Shown piece after piece: positions 52,335-58,003 of a stretch of 58,003 nucleotides of DNA. The stretch is from Ardenticatenaceae bacterium (GTDB lineage: Bacteria > Chloroflexota > Anaerolineae > Promineifilales > Promineifilaceae). Under the pieces are notes generated by a model that was given only the letters and a program-made list of their open reading frames with translations, made no database searches and was not told where the DNA came from. Both the position numbers and the translations under genes were made by a program. The stretch is taken from NCBI GenBank assembly GCA_020634215.1, contig JACKCD010000035.1, forward strand, positions 1 to 58,003, given 5' to 3'. The stretch's first letter is position 1; each line of letters opens with the position of its first letter.

Positions 52335-54445
52335 TCAGGTCATGATACACAAATCTGCCCGGCCGGCCGCCAAAATTCCATTCACCTCCCCCGTTGTCCG
52401 CAAATAGCCGCCCACCATGGTCGGCAAACCCACTTCGTGGCGCACCAACTCGCTAAGCGCGGTGAGAAAACCCGCGCCATAGGTGGGTTGTTCATCTACA
52501 GTTGTTTGCCCCGCCAGCGGCAGCAGCAAATCTACCCCGTGTTCTTTCAGCACCCGCGCTATGGCTATTCCTTCACTCTTCAATCCCACCTTTCGCCCAA
52601 TCGGTGATGTTGAGGGCAACGGCAAGGGGTTTGTCCTGCGGCCACGCCTCCCGCACCGCCACCAGCACCGCCAACGGAAAGCGCATTCGGTTCTCCAGCG
52701 ACCGCCGTGGCATCGTTGCGCTGGTTGCTGAGAGGAGATAAAAGCTGCCGAGCAGGTAGCCATGCCCCATATTCAGCAGACATATCTACCCCAGCGGCGG
52801 CGGCGTTCGCTTTAAGCAGGCGAAAACGGCCGTTATTTCCCCATCCCCGCCTCATCCAGCATCTCCGGCCGCTGGCTCGTTGGCGTATACGGCAGTGGCG
52901 ACGGAGCCACCAGCGGCCACGCCCGCCCCGCAGCGGAATATCCAGCCCGCGCTGGCGGGACAGATTGCCCCGCCGCCGCCCGGCGTGGGTTAAGCTGCAC
53001 ACACAGTTTGGCGTTCGTTTGGCCGTAAAGCGTCGGCCAGTTGCGCCAGGCGGCTTCGGTTCATTGCTATATAAACCGGGTCATCAGGAGAAATGCGGCG
53101 GTGGGAGAAACGGCCGTTTCCCCGTCACCACCAGCCCCACCCCACCCTTTGCCTGCTCCACCAGTGCCGCCATCGCCGCCGAGGTCAGCACCCCGTCGCG
53201 GGCCGCCTCGGTCAGCGTGGGCTGCACCGCCACCCGGTTCGCCAGCGTCAGCCCGCACAGCGAGTAGCTGTTAAACAAGGGGGGCGGGGCAAGAGAAACG
53301 GCCGTTTTGCCCCTTGCCATCCCCCCAAACCCCCGATCCACCTTGTCAATGTAATACGGATCCCGCACCCGCAAATTGTCATACGTAATCCGCCCACTGC
53401 GCGTCAGCAAATTGCTGGTAAACGGCAGCGGCTCCAAATGGGTATAGCGGCGCATATTTTCAAAGTAGGTTTGGCTTTCCAGTGCCGCCGCTTGCAGCGA
53501 CTCCACTCGCGGCCGGCGCTCCATCTCATACAGCCGCAGTGCCGTCTCCAAATCGTCGTTGGCAATAAACGAATTGGCCAGCGCCACCGCCCCATCCATC
53601 GCCAACTTCGTGCCAGAGCCAATGGAGAAGTGCGCCGTGTGCGCCGCATCCCCCAGCAAAATGATGTTTTTGTGCCGCCACGTCTTGCACCGCACCTCAT
53701 TAAAGTTCAGCCACTGCGACTTGTTCGACAGCAGCTTGCGCCCGCGCAAATCCTGGGCAAACAGGGCTTCGCAGTACGCCACGCTCGTCGCCTCGTCGGC
53801 CGTGTCCAGCCCCGCCCGCCGCCACACATCCTCCTCACACTCCACAATAAAGGTGCTGCGCGTGCCGTCAAACGGGTAGGCGTGCGCCTGAAACAGCCCA
53901 TGCTCATTTTCGCGGAAGTAAAAGGTAAACGCATCCAGCACCATGTCAGTGCCAAACCAGATGTATTTGGCCGCCCCCCGTGTAATCGTCGGCTGAAATT
54001 TATCCACAAAAGCGTTGCGAATTTTGCTGTTCACCCCATCGGCGGCAATGACCAAATCGTAATCGGGGAAAATAGAAAAATCCTCAAACTCAGTGTCAAA
54101 GGCCAGCCCTACGCCTAGCTCGCGGCACCGCTCTTGCAGCAGTTGCAGCAGCTTGCGCCGATACATCCCGGCAAAGCTGTGGCCTTCGCAGCGCACCACC
54201 GCGTCACGGTAATAGGTGTCAATGGCGGTCCAAATGACAAAGCTGTCGGTGATTTGCTGGTACGTTTTGCTATCGGCCTCGCGGTAAACGTTGAGGGTAC
54301 GGTCGGAAAAAACAACGCCCCAGCCGTAGGTTGCCCCCGCCGGGTTGCGTTCGATGACCTGAATATCAAGGGAAGGATTGGCTTTTTTGAGCAGCAGACT
54401 GGCGTATAACCCACCCGGCCCGCCGCCAACGGTCAAGATTTTCAT
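52335..54445 (-). pseudogene. Decayed salicylyl-CoA 5-hydroxylase / OYE-type oxidoreductase fusion
   Basis: The 5' part (53084-54445) is an intact FAD monooxygenase of about 390 residues with GGGPGGLYASLLLKK and LLGDAAHTAHFSIGSGTKL. It runs into the start of an Old Yellow Enzyme domain (PPLFNSYSLCGLTLANRV). Family members fuse these two as a bifunctional salicylyl-CoA 5-hydroxylase/oxidoreductase of about 780 residues. After about 53095 the OYE half is split among frames: SPDDPVYIAMNRS (to 52990), then a poorly readable part, then HGYLLGSF and SLENRMRFPLAVL (52573-52770), then DLLLPLAGQTTVDEQPTYGA (to 52335). At least four frame switches plus loss of the normal C-terminus (it ends ADLCIMT) show decay. 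The monooxygenase half could still be expressed alone. Confidence 0.85.
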
Positions 54446-54463
54446 AGGATTGGGAAAGTGGGA

Positions 54464-54524
54464 ATTGGAGATTGGAGATTGGAGATTGATGAAAGTTCAC
54501 GATCTCCAATCTCTAATCTCCAAT
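54464..54524. repeat. Word-repeat hairpin R8 (GAGATTG words)
   Basis: A 23-bp inverted repeat with one mismatch (54464-54486 and 54502-54524) of ATTGGAGATTGGAGATTGGAG words, same family as R2, R4 and R6. It fills the space between the monooxygenase start and the LLM gene stop. Confidence 0.9.
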
Positions 54525-55369
54525 CAACCAATAACATCCGCCAGCCGGTGCAGTTGCTCCAGGTTGGGGGCGGTAGGAAATAGCATCAATTCATCACAGC
54601 CGGCCTCAGCATAGGCACGAATAAATTGGTGAACGGCCTGGGGTGTGGTGAGCAACCCCTGGGCAATGCGTTCGGCAAAGGGGCCGGTGAAGGCGTAATA
54701 ATCGCGCAAGTAGTCGGCTCCGGCTTCGGCCAAAGCAGAGTCGCCCAACGCAAAATAGCCCATGCCCCACAGCTTGGGTTTGCCGGGTCGGCCGACCGCC
54801 TGCCAGGCAGCAACGGCTTTGTCGGCCATGCCAGCAAAGAGACGGGGGGGGCCGCCACCGTGCATATAGCCATCGGTGTAGCGAGCCACACGGCTAAAGG
54901 TGACATCGCTGTTACCACCCACTAGAAGTTCGGGGCCATCGGGCCGGCCGGTGCGGGGGCCAATGGCCTCGTTTTCCCAATGGGTACGCAAATCGGCTAA
55001 CTGCTGGGTAAGGATACGGCCGCGCTGGTGGTAGGGAACGGCCGTTACCTCATAATCATCCCGCCGCGCCCCAATGGCAATACCCAGGGTAAAACGGCCG
55101 TTGGACAACCCATCAATCGTCAACGCTGTTTTGGCAAGAACGGCCGTATTTCGCAGCGGACTAATCACAATCATCGTCGCCAGCCGAATCCGCTCCGTCA
55201 CCGCCGCCACCGCCGCCAGCGTCGTCAACGGCTCATAGCTGTCATACACCATCCGGTCAAACACACCCAGGCTCGAAAACGGCCCAGCATCCGCCTGCCG
55301 CGCCCATTCCAGCAGCAGCCTGCCATCAGCACCACGCAGCGTATTTGGAACACCAACACCTACATTCAC
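54524..55369 (-). CDS. LLM-class flavin-dependent oxidoreductase
   Basis: A 281-residue TIM-barrel oxidoreductase of the luciferase-like monooxygenase family, which use reduced FMN or F420. Seen: the N-terminal strand GVGVPNTLRG, FDRMVYDSYEPLTTLAAVAAVT, RIRLATMIVISPLRNTAVLAKT, and the coenzyme-contact segment LSNGRFTLGIAIGARRDDYEV, cut here to FTLGIAIGARRDD. Length is at the short end of the family. AAGGAG lies 11 bases before the ATG at 55369. Downstream lies the decayed hydroxylase on the same strand, so the two may once have formed a catabolic operon. Substrate unknown. Confidence 0.88.
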   Translation of the reverse strand: MNVGVGVPNTLRGADGRLLLEWARQADAGPFSSLGVFDRMVYDSYEPLTTLAAVAAVTERIRLATMIVISPLRNTAVLAKTALTIDGLSNGRFTLGIAIGARRDDYEVTAVPYHQRGRILTQQLADLRTHWENEAIGPRTGRPDGPELLVGGNSDVTFSRVARYTDGYMHGGGPPRLFAGMADKAVAAWQAVGRPGKPKLWGMGYFALGDSALAEAGADYLRDYYAFTGPFAERIAQGLLTTPQAVHQFIRAYAEAGCDELMLFPTAPNLEQLHRLADVIG

Positions 55370-55390
55370 GGGGAAACTCCTTGTGGGAAA

Positions 55391-55451
55391 CAGTTGTCAG
55401 TAATCAGTTGTCAGTAATCAGTGTTCAGTACCAATTACCGATACCCGATTA
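55391..55451. repeat. Word repeats R9 (CAGTTGTCAGTAATC words)
   Basis: A tandem of CAGTTGTCAGTAATCAGT words, followed by a degenerate opposite arm (CCAATTACCGATACCCGATTA). It is the same family as R3, but the second arm is eroded. It lies just upstream of the LLM gene start. Confidence 0.7.
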
Positions 55452-55471
55452 TTTTACTTCGCTCCTGTCAC

Positions 55472-55500
55472 TGGTCAATCAATGGCAACTGTGCTAAGAT
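55472..55500 (+). promoter_or_regulatory. Candidate promoter of the pyrC leader
   Basis: TAAGAT (55495-55500) with a weak TGGTCA (55472-55477) 17 bases upstream would start transcription close to 55507, exactly where the structured leader begins. The -35 matches only four of six positions. Confidence 0.35.
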
Positions 55501-55547
55501 AACATCCCGGTGCGCGGGTTTATGATGCCCGCAAAAGGTAGTAACCC

Positions 55548-55619
55548 ATGTTTAACCGGGAAAAAGCCCATCTCAACTTACCCTACCGAGGCCATGTCCG
55601 TGGCTCGGTTGCCCATTGA
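55548..55619 (+). CDS. Putative 23-residue leader peptide of pyrC
   Basis: An ATG behind AAAAGG opens a 23-codon ORF (starts MFNREKAH, ends SVAH) whose TGA is 12 bases before the terminator stem. A ribosome following RNA polymerase closely would cover the left side of the stem, as in enteric pyrBI leaders. The ribosome binding site and ATG lie inside the first leader fold. No other evidence of translation is available, and such short ORFs also arise by chance. Confidence 0.4.
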   Translation: MFNREKAHLNLPYRGHVRGSVAH

Positions 55620-55631
55620 TATTGATTTTTC

Positions 55632-55660
55632 AGCCCGATCACAAGATCGGGCTTTTTTTT
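55632..55660 (+). terminator. Intrinsic terminator in the pyrC leader
   Basis: A perfect 9-bp stem AGCCCGATC / GATCGGGCT with loop ACAA is followed by eight T. It lies between a putative leader peptide and pyrC, on the same strand as pyrC, so it can act as an attenuator. Confidence 0.92.
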
Positions 55661-55669
55661 GCCACGACG

Positions 55670-55736
55670 GGACGCAGATTTACCTGATTCACCTGATTGT
55701 GACTGTTTATCAGGAAAATCAGGAAAATCTGCGTCC
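55670..55736. repeat. Word-repeat hairpin R10 (CGCAGATTT/CCTGATT words)
   Basis: GGACGCAGATTT followed by two ACCTGATT-type words (55670-55697) is mirrored by 55709-55736 at about 25 of 28 positions. It lies between the terminator and the pyrC ribosome binding site, so it could fold in the pyrC mRNA. Confidence 0.8.
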
Positions 55737-55752
55737 TATTCAAGGAAGGAAC

Positions 55753-56817
55753 ATGACCCAAACCATCCGCCTCCCCGGCCTGGCCGATGTTCACACCCAT
55801 TTGCGGGTGCCGGGTGGGGAACACAAAGAAGATTTTCAGACGGGAACGGCGGCGGCGCTGGCGGGCGGCGTCACCACCGTGCTGGCAATGCCCAACACCA
55901 CGCCACCGTTGGCAACCGAGACCGCCATTGCCGCCGCCTACCAGCAGGCGCAGGCCGACACTCGCTGCCAGCTTGGGCTGTTTGCCGGAGCCAGCCCCGC
56001 CCATGTGGATGAACTCCCCCGGCTGGCTCCCTACGCGGTCGCCCTCAAAATTTACCTCAACGACACCTTTGGCACGCTGCGGGTGGAGGATGTGCCGACG
56101 CTGCGGGCTTGTTTTCAAACCTGGCCGCTGGACAAACCGATTGCTATGCACGCCGAAAAGCAGAGCGTGGCGGTGGGGATTGGGCTGGCGGCGACCTATA
56201 ACCGCCACGTCCACTTTTGCCACATCAGCCGCCGCGAGGAGATTGAGTTGATTGCCGATGCCAAGATGCGGGGGCTGCCTGTCACCTGTGAGGTCACGCC
56301 CCACCATCTGTTTATGGACGTGAACGATGCGGCGCGGCTGGGGTCGCTGGCCGATATGCGGCCGCTGCTGGGTACGCCGGATGATGTGGCCGCGCTGTGG
56401 GAACACCTGAACGACACGGTGGACTGTGTTGCCACCGATCACGCGCCGCACACGCTGGCGGAGAAGCGGTCGGCCACGCCGCCGCCGGGGGTTGTGGGGC
56501 TGGAAACGTCGCTGGGGCTGATGTTAACGGCCGTTTCCCACAACCGCCTCACCCTCGACCGCCTCATCGAACTCATGGCAACCGCCCCACGTCGTCTCTA
56601 CCATCTGCCCGAACAGCCTGACACCTGGGTAGACGTGGTGCTGGAGCCAACGATAGTCCGCAACGAAGCCCTCTTTACCAAGTGCGGCTGGACACCGTTT
56701 GACGGGGTGGAAGTGGCCGGCCGGGTGGAGCGAGTGACGCTATATGGGCAGGTGGTGTTTGAAAACGGCCGTTTGCTGGCCCAGCCCGGCAGCGGTGAAG
56801 TGATTCCAGAAATGTAG
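55753..56817 (+). CDS. pyrC: Dihydroorotase
   Basis: A 354-residue amidohydrolase that converts carbamoyl-aspartate to dihydroorotate in pyrimidine synthesis. Seen: zinc ligands in DVHTHLRVPG, the region of the carboxylated Lys in ALKIYLNDTFG, His ligands in MHAEKQS and FCHIS, and the catalytic Asp in ATDHAPHT. I chose the ATG at 55753 (MTQTIRLPG) behind AAGGAAGGA; the longer ORF would read through the leader terminator. Length is shorter than class I enzymes (about 425) but close to compact forms. pyrB follows 98 bases downstream. An AACGGCCGTT copy near 56527 encodes LTAVSH. Confidence 0.92.
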   Translation: MTQTIRLPGLADVHTHLRVPGGEHKEDFQTGTAAALAGGVTTVLAMPNTTPPLATETAIAAAYQQAQADTRCQLGLFAGASPAHVDELPRLAPYAVALKIYLNDTFGTLRVEDVPTLRACFQTWPLDKPIAMHAEKQSVAVGIGLAATYNRHVHFCHISRREEIELIADAKMRGLPVTCEVTPHHLFMDVNDAARLGSLADMRPLLGTPDDVAALWEHLNDTVDCVATDHAPHTLAEKRSATPPPGVVGLETSLGLMLTAVSHNRLTLDRLIELMATAPRRLYHLPEQPDTWVDVVLEPTIVRNEALFTKCGWTPFDGVEVAGRVERVTLYGQVVFENGRLLAQPGSGEVIPEM

Positions 56818-56824
56818 CAAGTAA

Positions 56825-56884
56825 CAGGTGGCAAGTGGCAAGTTGCTTTGTCAAGGCGACCTGCCACTTGCCACTTGCCACCTG
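56825..56884. repeat. Word-repeat hairpin R11 (GGCAAGT words)
   Basis: A perfect 19-bp inverted repeat (56825-56843 and 56866-56884) of the words GGTGGCAAGTGGCAAGT, lying between pyrC and pyrB inside their likely operon. There is no T-tract, so it probably does not terminate transcription. Confidence 0.9.
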
Positions 56885-56915
56885 CAAACCTCAGATTAGA
56901 AAGGAGATTTCTAAC

Positions 56916-57929
56916 ATGAATGTGACCGAATTAAAACCACTGTTTGATTTTGAGATGATGGGGAAAACGGCCGTTAATGGCGTTAATAGCCCCCATGCCA
57001 ACGGTCTTGCCGGACAAGACATTTTATCCGTTGACCAATTCGACCGCGAGACCTTGCAATACATCTTTGCCCGCGCCCGCGAAATGCGCGAAATGGTCCA
57101 CCGCTTCCACGGCAGCGACCTGCTCAAAGGCCATGTCCTGGCCTGCCTGTTCTATGAACCCAGCACCCGCACCAGCTCCAGCTTTATCGCCGCCATGGAG
57201 CGGCTCGGCGGGTCGGTTATTCCCATCACCCAGGGGGTGCAGTTTAGCTCCGTCAGCAAGGGCGAAACGCTGGGCGACACCATCCGCACGCTGGAGCAAT
57301 ATGCCGACGCGATTGTGCTACGCCATCCCGAAATTGGCTCGGCCAAAGAGGCTGCCAGCTATGCTAACATCCCGGTGCTGAATGCAGGGGATGGCCCCGG
57401 CGAGCATCCCACCCAGGCGTTACTCGACCTCTTCACCATCCGCGAGGAGCTGGGGCGGGTTGACGGGCTAAAGGTGGCGATGGTGGGCGATCTGCGCTTC
57501 GGTCGTACTGTCCACTCGCTTACTAAATTGCTGCTGCAATATGACGTAAAATTGCGCTTCGTTTCCCCCGAAATGCTGCGCCTGCCGCTCAAAATCATGA
57601 ATGAGGTGATTGACAAGGGGGTGGAGGTGCGCGAAACCCACGATGTGGCCGACGTGATTGAAAACGCCGATGTGCTGTATGTGACCCGCGTGCAAAAGGA
57701 GCGGTTCTCGGATTTGGCGCAGTATGAAGAGGTAAAGAATTATTACAACATCACGCCAGAACTCATGCAACGCGCCAAGGAGAAAATGGTGGTGATGCAC
57801 CCCCTGCCCCGCGTAGGCGAAATCCACCCCGACGTGGACAAAGACCCTCGCGCAGCCTACTTCCGTCAGGTGAAAAACGGGATGTACATTCGTATGGCAC
57901 TGTTGGCGGCTGTTTTGGGGAAAGCGTAG
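56916..57929 (+). CDS. pyrB: Aspartate carbamoyltransferase catalytic subunit
   Basis: A 337-residue enzyme that joins carbamoyl phosphate and aspartate. Seen: the phosphate-binding loop FYEPSTRTSSSF, GETLGDTIRTLEQY, RHPEIGSAKEAA, the HPTQALLDLFTI segment, and MHPLPRVGEIHPDVD. It starts at 56916 (MNVTELKPL) behind AAAGGAG; the longer ORF runs through the word-repeat hairpin. An extra N-terminal segment of about 30 residues (with an AACGGCCGTT copy giving KTAVNG) precedes the usual start of the fold. No pyrI regulatory subunit is visible downstream before the window ends. Confidence 0.95.
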   Translation: MNVTELKPLFDFEMMGKTAVNGVNSPHANGLAGQDILSVDQFDRETLQYIFARAREMREMVHRFHGSDLLKGHVLACLFYEPSTRTSSSFIAAMERLGGSVIPITQGVQFSSVSKGETLGDTIRTLEQYADAIVLRHPEIGSAKEAASYANIPVLNAGDGPGEHPTQALLDLFTIREELGRVDGLKVAMVGDLRFGRTVHSLTKLLLQYDVKLRFVSPEMLRLPLKIMNEVIDKGVEVRETHDVADVIENADVLYVTRVQKERFSDLAQYEEVKNYYNITPELMQRAKEKMVVMHPLPRVGEIHPDVDKDPRAAYFRQVKNGMYIRMALLAAVLGKA

Positions 57930-57948
57930 GACAATGGAAGTGGTGCGT

Positions 57949-57986
57949 GGTGGGGGGTGGGGTTTTTTTTAGCACCCACCCCCACC
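57949..57986. repeat. Word-repeat hairpin R12 (GGTGGGG words)
   Basis: GGTGGGGGGTGGGG, a run of eight T, then CACCCACCCCCACC fold into an imperfect hairpin just after pyrB. The T-run is in the loop, so it is not a standard terminator. The window ends shortly after. Confidence 0.65.
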
Positions 57987-58003
57987 GGCTACACAGTTGG
58001 GTG

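Larger units (their letters stand above)
55506..55660 (+). promoter_or_regulatory. Structured leader / attenuator upstream of pyrC
   Basis: CCCGGT (55506-55511) pairs with ACCGGG (55555-55560) and encloses GCGGG/CCCGC (55514-55518, 55528-55532) and a small GGT/ACC pair. A second hairpin, ACCGAG/CTCGGT with an inner CCA/TGG, follows (55585-55609). A strong terminator ends the leader, 93 bases before pyrC. A short ORF starts inside the first fold. I matched it to no known riboswitch or PyrR site. Coupled-translation attenuation as in enteric pyrBI is the simplest model. Confidence 0.5.
1..58003. repeat. Hyper-iterated palindrome AACGGCCGTT
   Basis: The 10-bp palindrome AACGGCCGTT occurs about 70 times by hand count, with a further dozen copies of ACGGCCGT that have one variant flank. 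Examples start at 379, 9387, 28163, 34977 and 47208. It is found in coding DNA of both strands, in all three reading frames, and in intergenic DNA. Many copies extend to AAACGGCCGTTT or GAAACGGCCGTTTC. A random 10-mer is expected well under once in this length. Spacing is irregular, at about one per 0.7-0.8 kb, and thinner in the low-GC cassette (7.5-9.3 kb) and the 12.4-16.0 kb stretch. Confidence 0.95.

Noticed and set aside
55506..55660. Known riboswitch (preQ1, ZTP, fluoride, SAM, THF) or PyrR site upstream of pyrC
   Set aside because: None of the conserved core sequences of these classes could be found in the leader; only generic stems, a small ORF and a terminator.
5044..57986. CRISPR array interpretation of the word repeats
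   Set aside because: Words are 7-10 nt, adjacent without spacers of constant length, arranged as inverted arms, and no cas gene is present.

Overview
This 58 kb window looks like a chromosomal segment of an uncultured or filamentous Chloroflexota bacterium (Anaerolineae/Ardenticatenia-like). This is inferred from family content, not from a marker gene. Signs are extracytoplasmic solute-binding lipoproteins with long VTRVVTETVTE linkers after the lipobox, a secreted protein ending in a YLPLI tail, multi-kilobase cyclase-ATPase-TPR regulators, and a LexA that recognises GAACnnnnGTTC. Most genes are GC-rich, housekeeping and transport genes are mixed, and there is no phage, transposase or CRISPR array. 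Two repeat systems run through everything. One is the palindrome AACGGCCGTT, with about 70 full copies counted by eye. The other is a set of intergenic hairpins built from short repeated words such as GAGATTA/GAGATTG, CAGTAAT or GTGGGGTG.

Layout. 0-4 kb: the 3' part of a secreted multidomain nuclease. 4-7.4 kb: a patatin-like phospholipase and a membrane histidine kinase. 7.5-9.4 kb: an AT-richer three-gene cassette (MazF-type toxin, small acidic protein, proteasome-like Ntn hydrolase) beside a tRNA-Ser(GGA). 9.4-15.2 kb: a complete dpp/opp-type peptide ABC operon. 15.7-20.3 kb: a secreted repeat protein, a toroid-fold protein, lysS, greA and a lipoprotein. 20.3-24.2 kb: a second dpp-type operon without ATPases. 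24.7-28.2 kb: smc. 28.5-35.3 kb: two tandem class III cyclase/AAA/TPR regulators with complementary active-site losses. 35.3-41.2 kb: MOSC protein, M20 deacylase, uridine-kinase-like protein with an RHH protein, a phospholipase C-like protein fused to RTX repeats, and rsmG. 41.2-44.5 kb: a third solute-binding lipoprotein and a response regulator. 44.5-47.3 kb: an FtsK-core ATPase with a small overlapping partner, and lexA with an SOS-box promoter. 47.3-52.3 kb: gamma-glutamyltransferase, orphan McrB-like ATPase, DUF1232 protein and PrsW-family protease. 52.3-55.4 kb: a decayed salicylyl-CoA 5-hydroxylase/oxidoreductase fusion and an LLM-type flavin oxidoreductase. 55.4-58 kb: pyrC and pyrB behind a leader that carries a short peptide ORF and an intrinsic terminator.

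The genes most likely to work together are the dpp operon (binding protein, two permeases, two ATPases), the second SBP-permease set that probably borrows ATPases, the pyrC-pyrB pair, lexA with the SOS-boxed FtsK-like operon, the two cyclases, and the MazF cassette. Several ORFs carry frameshifts: dppC (two compensating), the second binding protein (one), and the OYE half of the hydroxylase (at least four). The first two could be consensus errors; the last looks like true decay.
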